Positions 24,481-33,520 of a stretch of DNA of 64,000 nucleotides are shown here, in pieces (position 1 is the stretch's first letter; each line of letters opens with the position of its first letter). This DNA comes from Companilactobacillus kedongensis (GTDB lineage Bacteria; Bacillota; Bacilli; Lactobacillales; Lactobacillaceae). The position numbers and the translations under genes are program-made. The stretch spans positions 1 through 64,000 of the forward strand of contig NZ_RHOR01000003.1 in the NCBI RefSeq assembly GCF_003946625.1, written 5' to 3'. The notes under the pieces were generated by a model, which saw nothing but the letters and a program-made list of their open reading frames with translations, was not told the origin of the DNA and did not search any database.

Positions 24481-26123
24481 TGAATGCTGATCAGTTTTAC
24501 AATGAGATTAATAAAGAAAATTTCTATCTTGGAATTATTTCTCAAGTGTATAGAAATAGGAGTTTAATTCAAGTTGAGAATTTAAGCTTATTTAAAGAAA
24601 GAAAAATAAAACGAGAGAAATTGATTCCAAATACAATTAATTTTTATGTAGTTATTGAAGATATTCAGGGACTTTTTATTGGGGAAGTGTACCAGTCAAA
24701 GGTGCAAGATAATGATGTAGTAAATCGAGAAATTAGTTCAGGAAGAGTTGAGAATGTTTTTCCTGAAATGGCAATTGATATAATTGGATATTTAAATGGT
24801 AATGATACGTTTATGCTTCCAGGATTTAAGATGGTTGGTGTGAATGATAAGGTTTATGTTGCAAATGAAAATATAACTGAAAAATATCTTGAATCTCTTG
24901 AGACAAATATTTATTATTATCCAGATACAAACTGTCCTCAGAGCAAGATTAAGGGATTTGCTAGTATTGTGAATAATGAGAATGCTGAATTTTCTATTCA
25001 ACCTAACAGTTTAATGAACCGTCACCTTTTGGTTGTGGGCGCAACAAATTCTGGAAAATCGACTTCAGCTCTTTCAATTTTAGATGAATTATTTAAAACA
25101 GATAGAAAAATACTGATTATTGATCCAACAGGAGAGTATAGTGAATCATTTCCTGAAAATACGGTAACAAAACTTAATCTAGGTAAAAATACATTTTTGC
25201 CAGTAGGACGAATTTCAATGAGACAGTGGGAAATGCTGTTTCAGACTAATGACAATACTCAAGGATCCGTACTTTCTTCAGCAATAAAATCACTTAGATA
25301 TCAGAGCAAAGAAGGTAAAAATTGTGTTTACAAAAAGAAGGGAAAAAAAGTTCAAGAAGTTGAGAGGGATATTTCAGGAGTTACAGATGCTGATTCAAGT
25401 TTTGATTTGATGTTACTTGCAGAGCAGATTAATGAAGAATCGGTTGAAATTGGATCAAAAAATCCAAATATGGGAAAATATGTTTTCGATTCTTTTAGGG
25501 CGAATACAAATGCATGGTTAGTGCAAAAGGTTCGACACGAATTCAGTTATTCTAGTCTAACAGACTTTTTTTCTAACCCTCCAGATGAAAGCTATGCTCT
25601 AATGGATGAATTAGATAAGTTTTGTGGAAGCAAAAATGAATCGTTATATATTGATGCTTCTAATATTGGTACTACAGATGGAATTGGTGCTATGATTATT
25701 GATCTTATTAGTAATTATTTAATTGGTAAAGAAAAAGAAAAAATAAATCCTTTTGTTATGTTTATTGATGAGGTTCATAGATATACCCATTTTACAAATG
25801 AAAGTATAGCAGTGATTTCTGGGATTACTAATATTGCCAGAGAAGGTAGAAAAAAGGGAATATTCTTATTTCTAACTACTCAAAGCCCGGTAGATGTTCC
25901 AAAAATTGTTTTTAGTCAGATAGGTACATTGCTAATTCATAGACTTACTAGTCAAGATGATTTATATACTGTATTCAATTATTTGGACGAAAAAAGTCAG
26001 AAACGTATTAGTAAACTAAATCAAGGGGAAGCAATACTAACAAGTATTAATTTACTACAGGACTTGCAATTAAAATTTAATAAGTCTAGCAGGAAACATG
26101 ATAATGTTACTCCGGTAATTTAA
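24480..26123 (+). CDS. HerA-type AAA+/FtsK-like ATPase (HerA of SIR2-HerA)
   Basis: The 547-aa protein has an N-terminal beta-barrel-like (HAS-type) region over about residues 1-150, Walker A GATNSGKST at 187-195, IDPTGEYSESF, Walker B FVMFIDEVHRY (Asp430-Glu431), and the LTTQSP sensor, the layout of DUF87/HerA hexameric DNA translocases. HerA proteins partnered with SIR2 form large complexes that defend against phage. No NurA gene is present, which argues against a DNA-repair HerA-NurA pair. It is the last gene of the operon. Confidence 0.82.
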   Translation: MNADQFYNEINKENFYLGIISQVYRNRSLIQVENLSLFKERKIKREKLIPNTINFYVVIEDIQGLFIGEVYQSKVQDNDVVNREISSGRVENVFPEMAIDIIGYLNGNDTFMLPGFKMVGVNDKVYVANENITEKYLESLETNIYYYPDTNCPQSKIKGFASIVNNENAEFSIQPNSLMNRHLLVVGATNSGKSTSALSILDELFKTDRKILIIDPTGEYSESFPENTVTKLNLGKNTFLPVGRISMRQWEMLFQTNDNTQGSVLSSAIKSLRYQSKEGKNCVYKKKGKKVQEVERDISGVTDADSSFDLMLLAEQINEESVEIGSKNPNMGKYVFDSFRANTNAWLVQKVRHEFSYSSLTDFFSNPPDESYALMDELDKFCGSKNESLYIDASNIGTTDGIGAMIIDLISNYLIGKEKEKINPFVMFIDEVHRYTHFTNESIAVISGITNIAREGRKKGIFLFLTTQSPVDVPKIVFSQIGTLLIHRLTSQDDLYTVFNYLDEKSQKRISKLNQGEAILTSINLLQDLQLKFNKSSRKHDNVTPVI

Positions 26124-26364
26124 ATCATTTAATAATTATATAGTACCCTTTGACTATCGGTGTCCTAGTTATCTTAATTACTTTGGATTGAAATACGCGT
26201 TAATTTTTAGTAGTAAATCTTTATAGCACATTTTATCAAGTATTCTTTTCTGGTTTGTGGTTAGTTATTTACAGGAAAATAATCATTCATTTACACAATA
26301 TTTACGATACCAAAATATAGAACCACTACCCTAAAGTTATTAAATTGCTAAAAGGGGTGCAGGT

Positions 26365-27567
26365 ATGAAGAAGAGTTTCGGTATTGTAACGATACTATTA
26401 ACACTAATTATTTTAGTATCCGGATGTAAATCACAGACGAAAGCACAATCAAAACCATATGATTCCAAAGTTTCATCGGTGAATAAGACAGCAAAAAAGA
26501 TCAAGGATGAAAACAACATCACCAAGAAGGTATCGTCTTTAAAAGATTTAGAAGATGAATACCAAAAATATCAAAACAACAAAAAACACTACAAACAAGT
26601 AGATTCAGCATATCGTCATAATATAAAGACGATTAAGCATTCAATTCAGGACAAAAATAAATCAACAATAAAATCAGATACTACAGCGGGATCAAAGACA
26701 GAAACTCAAAAGACACTGGAAAAGAAAATTTCCAGTTTAAATGATTTAAAAAAGGAAATAACTCCTGAACGAGATGTGGTTTATACGGCTTCAGATTTTG
26801 AGTCTGTAAATAATGATATTGATAAACAAATCAATAATAATAAATCTCAAATCACTTCGTATATTCTTTCAACAGATTCTCCTCAAAAATATATCGACGC
26901 ATATAAGCAATTTTCCATGAAGGGTAATCCTAAAGGTGCTGCAAGAGGCGGATCAGATATCCGTTCAATGGGATTCTATGAGGCAATTGGTTTGAATAAG
27001 ACGGATTATTTTGCAATGTTCACTGGAACATTCGACTATTATGGCAATGCGGTTGAACAGGGCTGGATAACTCAAGCACAATCAGACAAAGCATTTAAAG
27101 AAGCACAGGATAAAATTCTGGCAGGTAAGTATGCGACACATCCGGTTAACATTCACAACATGAACTTTTATCAAATTGGTATTGGTAACTATTCTGGACT
27201 TGTCGGTTCGTGGAAAGAGATTGCTGAGGGAACTAACTTTAATAGAGGTGATGGTCCTCAAGATACGACTCCTTCCGGACAAAAGTTAACGATCACAAAA
27301 GATAGTATTAGTGACGGTCAAGTTATGATGAGTCGTAAATCAGGTGATGGAACATACTTTACAATTCAAGATGATTCTGGACAGGTAACTTTTGATGAAG
27401 AAGATGCACTTACATTGACGGCTGAAGTTGGTGCTCAAAATTATATGATTGTTTTTTATCCTAAAGGAGTGCCAATGCAAGATCAAACTGGCGATGATCC
27501 TAGTAAAGAACGTATTTTCATTCGAACAAGTAATAATGACTTTTCAGAACTTTTCGCACGAGACTAA
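26365..27567 (+). CDS. Lipoprotein with DUF6287-like domain
   Basis: The 400-aa protein has a lipoprotein signal (MKKSFGIVTILLTLIILVSG with Cys21 next), a Lys/Ser-rich helical stalk (about 25-190), and a C-terminal part with MNFYQIGIGNYSGLVGSWKE, the typical start of the DUF6287 domain of lactobacilli, followed by LTITKDSISDGQVMM. It should be attached to the outer face of the membrane with a long stalk; ligand and role are unknown. An AAAGGGGTG site precedes the ATG. Terminator at 27567-27610. Confidence 0.75.
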   Translation: MKKSFGIVTILLTLIILVSGCKSQTKAQSKPYDSKVSSVNKTAKKIKDENNITKKVSSLKDLEDEYQKYQNNKKHYKQVDSAYRHNIKTIKHSIQDKNKSTIKSDTTAGSKTETQKTLEKKISSLNDLKKEITPERDVVYTASDFESVNNDIDKQINNNKSQITSYILSTDSPQKYIDAYKQFSMKGNPKGAARGGSDIRSMGFYEAIGLNKTDYFAMFTGTFDYYGNAVEQGWITQAQSDKAFKEAQDKILAGKYATHPVNIHNMNFYQIGIGNYSGLVGSWKEIAEGTNFNRGDGPQDTTPSGQKLTITKDSISDGQVMMSRKSGDGTYFTIQDDSGQVTFDEEDALTLTAEVGAQNYMIVFYPKGVPMQDQTGDDPSKERIFIRTSNNDFSELFARD

Positions 27568-27610
27568 AAAAACTCCTTGGTTTGAATATTTTCAAACTGA
27601 GGGGTTTTTA
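27567..27610 (+). terminator. Terminator of the DUF6287 lipoprotein gene
   Basis: A 19-bp stem with G-U pairs (AAAAACTCCTTGGTTTGAA pairing with TTCAAACTGAGGGGTTTTT) around a TATT loop. Confidence 0.8.
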
Positions 27611-27683
27611 TTATGGTTAAATTCTGCTCGATTCAGTGTACACTATTACTGATAGCTTAAATTATTATATTGGGGGAAAAGAT

Positions 27684-28580
27684 ATGAATTTTAAGTGGTG
27701 GACCAGAGATAATAGCTTGGAACTATTAATGATTACCTTGGGGTGTGCCATCTATGCCTTTAGTTTGGACATGATTTCTATTCCCAATGGTCTAGCTGAT
27801 GGCGGCTTGAGTGGTGTTACATTGATTATTCGGTATTTTTTTAATATTAATCCTGGTATAAGTACTTTAATACTGAATATACCGCTGATATTAATTGGTT
27901 TTCGGTATTTGGGTAAGCGAGTTATGTTCTATACACTGTACGGAACTTTTTGCTTGTCATTATTTTTAATCCTATGGTCTAAACAAACCATCATTGGACC
28001 ATTACCATTAAAACATGATCTATTGTTATCATCCCTTGCTGCCGGAGTATTATCTGGACTAGGAATAGGGCTAGTTTTTCGTTACAACGGGACAACTGGC
28101 GGTAGTGATATCATTGCACGTGTAGGACAAAAAAAGTTCGGTGTGTCGTCTGGTAAAGGAATTCTAATTATGGACTATCTGGTACTATTGTTATCATTGT
28201 CGTATTTGGATTTCTATCACATAATGTATTCCTTGATCGTTAGTTATGTGTTGGCAAGATTAATTGACTTAGTGCAAGAAGGTCCCAACCGCGCCAAAGC
28301 ACTGTTCATTATTTCTGACCAATATGAAGAAATCGCTAAGTTGATCGATACGACACTGGAACGTGGATTGACATATTTGAACGCCGAAGGTGGCTATCAA
28401 AATGATAAAAAACAGATCATTTATTTGATAATTCAACCACGTGAAGTACCACAATTAAAAAGACTAATTCGATCCGTGGATGATAAAGCTTTTGTTTCAG
28501 TAATTGATGCCCATGAAGTAATAGGCGAAGGATTTAGTTATCAGCGAAAAAGATACCATATGAGTTTACGAAAACGTTAA
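27684..28580 (+). CDS. YitT family membrane protein
   Basis: The 298-aa protein has five or six hydrophobic segments (about residues 10-200), including GGLSGVTLIIRYFFNINPG and GIGLVFRYNGTTGGSDIIAR, and a C-terminal soluble DUF2179 domain (ALFIISDQYEEIAKLI and SVIDAHEVIGEGF). This is the standard two-domain YitT/YpjC build (DUF161 plus DUF2179), conserved in Firmicutes with no firmly known transport function. The ATG at 27684 follows TTGGGGGAAAAG; the frame extends upstream without a better start. Confidence 0.88.
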   Translation: MNFKWWTRDNSLELLMITLGCAIYAFSLDMISIPNGLADGGLSGVTLIIRYFFNINPGISTLILNIPLILIGFRYLGKRVMFYTLYGTFCLSLFLILWSKQTIIGPLPLKHDLLLSSLAAGVLSGLGIGLVFRYNGTTGGSDIIARVGQKKFGVSSGKGILIMDYLVLLLSLSYLDFYHIMYSLIVSYVLARLIDLVQEGPNRAKALFIISDQYEEIAKLIDTTLERGLTYLNAEGGYQNDKKQIIYLIIQPREVPQLKRLIRSVDDKAFVSVIDAHEVIGEGFSYQRKRYHMSLRKR

Positions 28581-28584
28581 AAAA

Positions 28585-28636
28585 GAGGTCGCTATCACAC
28601 TTTAAATAATCAAGTGTGATAACAACCTCTTTTAAT
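28585..28636. terminator. Terminator after the YitT gene
   Basis: AAAAGAGGT...ATCACACTT pairs with AAGTGTGAT...ACCTCTTTT; the stem works on both strands. Confidence 0.8.
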
Positions 28637-28660
28637 ATATTTTAACTAAATATAAATTAA

Positions 28661-28830
28661 TCGGAAGGATCGAGAATATTAACCAGCTATGAGAGTGGCG
28701 TTATTGCTTTAGCAATTACACCACCGGGCGAGTTGGAAAACTTGCCGAACTTGCAAGGTTTCAAACCTAGTTCCGAGACCTTGGCTTGGACCGTTCCGCA
28801 TAGCAGGTGAATATTCTCGCTCCTGGAGAT
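28661..28830 (+). repeat. Structured ~170-nt dispersed repeat, copy A
   Basis: The ends pair as inverted repeats (AGGATCGAGAATATT at 28666-28680 with AATATTCTCGCTCCT at 28810-28824, one mismatch). An internal 31-nt block at 28695-28725 is identical to copies B and C and folds on itself (GTGGCGTTATTGCT with AGCAATTACACCAC). No ORF is conserved. It ends exactly at the 3' end of the immunity-like gene. It is either a MITE-like element or a family of structured RNAs. Confidence 0.75.
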
Positions 28831-29132
28831 TACATCTCACTAATATCCAATAAATTATTCTTAGGATCGTGATACATAATAGCAGCACTACCCATATCCC
28901 TCAATTCACGCCACCATTCTTCTTGTTGTGGTGTAAGAGTAAGTTTGTATGTAATACGAATGTAGTTCACAGCACTAGCTGCACGTGCAGTTAAGTCATC
29001 AATATCAGCACCTTCATCAAGACGTTTGTAAGCCTTAAATAAAGGGTCTTGGAGACGCGTATTAGATGTTGAGTTGTACAAGTTCTTGATCAAAGCTTTA
29101 GCCTTGTTAAGTTGGTCGTTTGTTTCAGTCAT
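28830..29132 (-). CDS. Small helical protein, enterocin A immunity-like
   Basis: The 100-aa protein is predicted all-helical, acidic, and without a signal peptide. The pattern QLNKAKALIKNLYNS, then DDLTARAASAVNYIRITYKL and LTPQQEEWWRELRDM, fits the four-helix bundle immunity proteins of class IIa bacteriocins (EntA_Immun type). Such proteins stay in the cytosol and protect the mannose PTS from bacteriocin. No bacteriocin structural or export gene is nearby, so if the call is right this is an orphan immunity gene. AGAAAGGTGT precedes the start. Confidence 0.45.
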   Translation of the reverse strand: MTETNDQLNKAKALIKNLYNSTSNTRLQDPLFKAYKRLDEGADIDDLTARAASAVNYIRITYKLTLTPQQEEWWRELRDMGSAAIMYHDPKNNLLDISEM

Positions 29133-29266
29133 TTTGTTACACCTTTCTAAAATAAGAAGATTTATCTATAAATATATTCCTCATATATATTGTAACTCGC
29201 AAAAATATCAACAACTTGACGAAACGACAATAGGTATATGAATTTTTTTTAGAGCAAACAAAAAAG

Positions 29267-29312
29267 AATCTATATCAAGCCTAATTAATTCAGGCATAAG
29301 ATATAGATCCCA
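29267..29312 (-). terminator. Terminator of the D-Asp ligase-FemX operon
   Basis: On the minus strand ATCTATATCTTATGCCTGAA pairs with the TTAGGCTTGATATAGAT region, followed by a T-run. Confidence 0.7.
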
Positions 29313-29358
29313 TATTTATATATGTAAAATAAAATTAGTCCTGGAGACGACCACAAAA

Positions 29359-30357
29359 CTATTTATTAAGGAACTTCTTATATCCTTCTTCATCCATAAC
29401 ATGATCGATCTCACCGATATATTCAAGATACTTGTTATCCTTAGTGAAACCATGCTTGAACTTATATAGTCCATCGCTAATGTCGAATCCAAAGATTCCA
29501 CCGAAGTCATAGCGATCTCTGTGAGTTGCAATAGCATGTTCGATCATTTCCCATTGTAATAGGTGAGGTGCCATGAAATTACGGTGAGTATTCAAACTTC
29601 CACCATACATGTACCAAGCTTTGTCACCATATTCAAAGCAAATTGATCCGGCTATAACTTCACCATCAACTGAGGCTAGATAGATGCGCATCATATCTTT
29701 ACCAGAGAAGGCTTCAACCATACGGTCAAAGTAAGCTTTAGGACGATAAGTAATATCGTGTCTGTCACTCATGATCTTGTATGTTTCGTAAAATTGGTCC
29801 ATGAATTCTTGAGTGTCGCCACTTTCGACTGTAACACCCTTACGTTTAGCTAAACGAATGTTGTAACGTGTCTTTGAGTGGAATGACATTAGAACGTCTT
29901 CTGGGTCAGCATCTTTGATATTCAAAACGAAGTTGAAACGTGGTTGGATAGTACTGTGAGCTTCACTTAATGGAAGATTTCTGTTTCTCATAGTGTAACC
30001 ATGAGCCAATAGTTTTTTGTTCAATTCTTCATTGAAAGGAACTTCTGGGTCGATTCTCAATAAGAAGCAGTTGTTTTCTTTTAGAACAGGTTCTGCTTCA
30101 GCAACTAAAGCGTCCAAAGTATCAACGTTGAAATCATCGCCAACGTAACCTTTTGAACAGTATGCAAGTCCATTGATAGTTAAAATAGACATAGCAGCTG
30201 TAGGGTTGTCGATGTCGCCTAAATAAACATAGAAGCCATCCCAGTTACTTTTAACGTGTCCCCATTCTAGTGTTTGGGTAACTGAAGTGAAAGCAGCATC
30301 CTTGATGTAATCTTGATATTTCTTTATTTCTGGATCATTTTTTGTAAGTACAGGCAT
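29359..30357 (-). CDS. FemX/FemAB-family peptidoglycan bridge aminoacyltransferase
   Basis: The 332-aa protein has the double GNAT-like FemAB layout: N-terminal TQTLEWGHVKSNWDGFYVYL, central FHSKTRYNIRLAKRKGVTVE, and C-terminal MYGGSLNTHRNFMAPHLLQW with YDFGGIFGF and LYKFKHGFTKDN. Family members transfer amino acids from aminoacyl-tRNA to the lysine side chain of lipid II. Its start overlaps the stop of the upstream ATP-grasp gene (TAATG), so the two enzymes are made together. Which amino acid is transferred is not clear. Confidence 0.85.
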   Translation of the reverse strand: MPVLTKNDPEIKKYQDYIKDAAFTSVTQTLEWGHVKSNWDGFYVYLGDIDNPTAAMSILTINGLAYCSKGYVGDDFNVDTLDALVAEAEPVLKENNCFLLRIDPEVPFNEELNKKLLAHGYTMRNRNLPLSEAHSTIQPRFNFVLNIKDADPEDVLMSFHSKTRYNIRLAKRKGVTVESGDTQEFMDQFYETYKIMSDRHDITYRPKAYFDRMVEAFSGKDMMRIYLASVDGEVIAGSICFEYGDKAWYMYGGSLNTHRNFMAPHLLQWEMIEHAIATHRDRYDFGGIFGFDISDGLYKFKHGFTKDNKYLEYIGEIDHVMDEEGYKKFLNK

Positions 30358-31589
30358 TATAGGTTCTCCTTGTTAGTAAAGTATATTTGATATCGTTGCC
30401 AGTATTGGTGGTAATACTTATAAAGTCGCCAATTACGTTTGATGGATTTATCTAGTGAATTGTAGAGTGTATAAGAATACTTCTTTTGTTGGATCAACTT
30501 TTGAACTTTGGCTTTGATCTTATCGTTTTCGATATATTTTACGGCTAATTTCTTTGGAACCCCGAGCCATAAATGATCAGCTTTAGCAGCAACTGTTTCA
30601 GTAAAGGGTTTATTTAAGGCTAAGTCATTAACGACTTCAGCGAAGATATTATAACCGCTGGCAGTTGTGAAGTAACTGGAACGACCAGGACGGACGTTGA
30701 CGTCAAAAGCTTTGAACTCTTCATCTCTGGCGTCGTATTTCAAATCGAAATTGACGAAGCCATGAAACTTGATCGTTTCAAGGAAGTTCTTTATTTGTTT
30801 GTAGAGTTTTTCATTGTAGTCATTAACAATGGCAACGTAGTTACCTATTAAATTAGGTGTGACATCTTCTAAGACGGGATGACCTAGCACCATCATTCGT
30901 ACGTGTCCGTTGTGATCTACATAAGCGTTTAAGGTACGCATATGACTATCATCACCGGGGATGAACTCTTGTAAGATCATCGTGTCAGAGTATCCAGCTT
31001 GATAGATTTTATCGACAGTTGAGCTTAATTCGTCAGCGTCGTCTAGAATGAAGGCTTTTTTCTTTCCATCAAAGTGTAATCCGAGATATTCAGTTGTATT
31101 TGCTGGTTTTAAAGCTACTGGAAAGTCGAACTTAGAAATAAAGTTGTGATAATTTTCAGTAGTGATCAACTGTGTCCCTGGAATTGGCAAGCCGGTTTGT
31201 TCAGCTAACTTATAGAATTTATCTTTATGAGTTAATGAAGTAAGTAATTCTTGGTCAATAAAAGGAACGTCAAAAAGACCCTCAAGCTCACTTTTATTAC
31301 GGATCACTTGTTCAGCATACTGATCACTGGCAGCAATTATAATTAAGTGTTGATAGGTTTTCTTTAATTCTTTACCGGTTTCGTTAATTGCGTTAACGAA
31401 TTCCTCATCGTTAGTAAAGTGTTTGACAATAACGTTTAGAATTTTGGAATCCCTAGTCATGATCAGATTTCCACGGCCAAAACAAGTTGGTTTGATGTGA
31501 AAAGCTTCATGCAAGGAACGCGCAATTCCGTAGGCGTTGTTATCAGTCCCCAAAATTATTGGCATAAAAGTTTCTGTTTGTACCATCAT
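30357..31589 (-). CDS. ATP-grasp ligase, D-aspartate ligase (Aslfm)-like
   Basis: The 410-aa protein begins FMPIILGTDNNAYGIARSLH, very like the N-terminus of the Enterococcus faecium D-aspartate ligase as I remember it. ATP-grasp elements follow: FPVALKPANTTEY, ILQEFIPGDDSHMRTLNAYV, and the metal-binding FVNFDLKYDARDEEFKAFDVNVRPGR region near residue 290. It would add D-Asp to the lysine of peptidoglycan precursors, giving the D-Asp/D-Asn cross-bridge common in lactobacilli. Another carboxylate-amine ligase remains possible. Coupled with the downstream femX-like gene. Confidence 0.75.
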   Translation of the reverse strand: MMVQTETFMPIILGTDNNAYGIARSLHEAFHIKPTCFGRGNLIMTRDSKILNVIVKHFTNDEEFVNAINETGKELKKTYQHLIIIAASDQYAEQVIRNKSELEGLFDVPFIDQELLTSLTHKDKFYKLAEQTGLPIPGTQLITTENYHNFISKFDFPVALKPANTTEYLGLHFDGKKKAFILDDADELSSTVDKIYQAGYSDTMILQEFIPGDDSHMRTLNAYVDHNGHVRMMVLGHPVLEDVTPNLIGNYVAIVNDYNEKLYKQIKNFLETIKFHGFVNFDLKYDARDEEFKAFDVNVRPGRSSYFTTASGYNIFAEVVNDLALNKPFTETVAAKADHLWLGVPKKLAVKYIENDKIKAKVQKLIQQKKYSYTLYNSLDKSIKRNWRLYKYYHQYWQRYQIYFTNKENL

Positions 31590-31932
31590 ACATCCCCTAA
31601 TGATTATTTCATCAGTTTATAGTTTGAATAAATAGAGTCAATTGAATCCTCAATTCTAAATGGTATCACAGAAAGCATTATTATAGGAAATAATTTTCCG
31701 AGTTTAGAGATAGCATCCTCATAAAATGATATAAAAATTTGAAGAAATTAAGTTAGTTTTGAATCAGTATTACTCACGAACAAAATCTCAATTATCATCG
31801 GAACAAAACTAGATATTAGGAATAAATATCCATATAAATAAAATTGCTTTATTTTAATAACCCCCATTTAATCGGGATTTTAATAGATGTATAATTTAGC
31901 CGTTAAATTTAGGGAAATGGGAGATTAAAATA
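31590..31932. other. Divergent intergenic region
   Basis: This 343-bp AT-rich gap lies between the divergent ATP-grasp and SLAP genes. A TATAAT at 31890-31895 and an AGGGAAATGGGAG site at 31911-31923 serve the SLAP gene. No ORF, repeat or clear operator was seen. Confidence 0.4.
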
Positions 31933-32508
31933 ATGAAATTTAGATCAAAACCGGTCGCAATTATTGCCGCATTGGCTATGGCGACTACTGGAGCAATTAC
32001 AGCTTTATCAAGTAATAGTGCACAAGTAGATGCTGCCACTGTTGCGACAGTTCATGCCGGAGTTACAGCAAGACTCTATACGGCAGACGGTGTTATGGTT
32101 TCTAATCGTGCACTTGCACCAAGCACACCATGGCAAGTAGGCAAAACAGCTACTATTAATGGAGAAACAATGTACCAAGTTTCTACTGATGAATATCTTC
32201 GTGCCTCTGACTCAACGTTAACAGGCCAAGATACTCCAGCCCCAACACCAGCAACTACTTTAATAGCAACTGTTGGTAACAAACCAGCTCCATTGTATCT
32301 AACAGCTACAAAAGGTGATCCACAACCATATAGTGAATTAGCTGCTAATACATCTTGGAAAGTTAGTCGTGTTGTCACAAATGGAACTGACACATTCTAT
32401 GAGGTTTCACTTGGTGTATTCATAAAAGCTACCGATTCAAGTTTAAATATGACACCAACAAATGTTGAGACTTATTCGGGATTCACAGCATATTTAGGAT
32501 ATAAATAA
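31933..32508 (+). CDS. Secreted SLAP-domain protein
   Basis: The 191-aa protein has a signal peptide (residues 1 to about 35, ending VDAA) and two SLAP (SlpA, PF03217-type) repeats: ARLYTADGVMVSNRALAPST, WQVGKTATINGETMYQVSTDEY and then a second unit, APLYLTATKGDPQPYSELAA with TSWKVSRVVTNGTDTFYEVS. Such repeats bind secondary cell-wall polymers non-covalently, so the protein is probably wall-associated. It has no other domain, so it may simply coat the wall. An exported lipoprotein gene follows after 28 bp, likely cotranscribed. Confidence 0.8.
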   Translation: MKFRSKPVAIIAALAMATTGAITALSSNSAQVDAATVATVHAGVTARLYTADGVMVSNRALAPSTPWQVGKTATINGETMYQVSTDEYLRASDSTLTGQDTPAPTPATTLIATVGNKPAPLYLTATKGDPQPYSELAANTSWKVSRVVTNGTDTFYEVSLGVFIKATDSSLNMTPTNVETYSGFTAYLGYK

Positions 32509-32536
32509 TATTTGGGTTAATAGATAGGGGAGAATC

Positions 32537-33520
32537 ATGCAGAAAAAGTTAAAATTGGCGGCATTATTATTTATTGGGGCACTTATTTTGGCTGGATGCA
32601 GTAGTCAAAGTCAAAGTAGTAATAATAATTCTGGCAGGAAGACAACTACTTCAAAAGTAAGTGACAATGGTCATAAATCTACTACTAGAACTAAGCAGGG
32701 GGATACGCTTTGGGATAGCAGTAAAGACAGCAAGTTAAAGAGCTTTATCGATCAATGGGCGCCAACTATGAAGCAATCATATGTTAAATATAATGGGAAG
32801 AACTCTTTAAAAACTTCGACCGGAACTAGATATCCCGATGACTTGTCGAATGTAACCGTTGAAGGCGCTAATACGTCGATTGGCTGGAGTAAAGATGGTG
32901 AAGGTAATTACGACTATGACGTTGTTGCAATTTATAATTACGATGGCACGGTTCCTCCATTACCAAATCACATCACTTATTTCTTCACTTTTCACAAAGG
33001 ACAACCAATCGTCTTAGTAGATCAAAGTCGTGATGGGACACCTAATCTAAAGGAAACAGAAAATAATGACGTTAAGTCAGCCTTTTCTAATATTGCGGCT
33101 GGTAAGAGTACAAGTACAACAACTAATAGTAATAGTTCCAATAATAGTCAGGCATCATCTAAGAAGAATACTACAGCAAATGTTACTGATCCTAATGTAA
33201 TTGGATTGATGGTGTATCAATACTCTAGACCTAAAGATGATGGTATATCCATGGAACCCGATTTAGGAGTTTATAGAGATGGTGATAAATATTGGATCGG
33301 AATAGGTACTTTAGCTTCAAGTGTTGCCTATAAGTTCAGTGGTAATACAGTTACTTACTATACTAAAGATTTCAGTGGTGGACAGTCAGATGCAGATGCA
33401 CCACTAGTTCCGCATGATATTAGTTTGAAGATGTTGGTAGATAAATTTTATTCAACTGATGCAGATAAACAAAACGTTGATTCAGTAGCAGCCCAAATGC
33501 CTGCCATTTCAGGTGATTAA
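32537..33520 (+). CDS. DUF4767 lipoprotein
   Basis: The 327-aa protein has a lipobox (LILAGCSSQ, Cys21), a Ser/Thr linker, then a DUF4767 domain (LWDSSKDSKLKSFIDQWAPT through ITYFFTFHKGQPIVLVDQS), a second Ser/Asn-rich linker, and a C-terminal domain (PNVIGLMVYQYSRPKDDG through ISLKMLVDKFYSTDADKQN) often found with it. It is expected on the outer face of the membrane. The function is unknown; these lipoproteins are widespread in lactobacilli. Confidence 0.8.
   Translation: MQKKLKLAALLFIGALILAGCSSQSQSSNNNSGRKTTTSKVSDNGHKSTTRTKQGDTLWDSSKDSKLKSFIDQWAPTMKQSYVKYNGKNSLKTSTGTRYPDDLSNVTVEGANTSIGWSKDGEGNYDYDVVAIYNYDGTVPPLPNHITYFFTFHKGQPIVLVDQSRDGTPNLKETENNDVKSAFSNIAAGKSTSTTTNSNSSNNSQASSKKNTTANVTDPNVIGLMVYQYSRPKDDGISMEPDLGVYRDGDKYWIGIGTLASSVAYKFSGNTVTYYTKDFSGGQSDADAPLVPHDISLKMLVDKFYSTDADKQNVDSVAAQMPAISGD

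Noticed and set aside
24480-26123. HerA as a DNA-repair translocase with NurA
   Set aside because: No NurA nuclease gene is adjacent; the partner is a SIR2-domain protein.
26124-26364. Second attachment site beyond SIR2-HerA
   Set aside because: No match to TGGGAATAAAAG was found after the HerA gene, so there is no evidence that SIR2-HerA belongs to a tandem element at the same site.
29332-29357. Partial copy of the ~170-nt repeat
   Set aside because: AGTCCTGGAGACG matches the 3' tail of copy C, but only 13 bases agree and neither the core nor the opposite arm is present.
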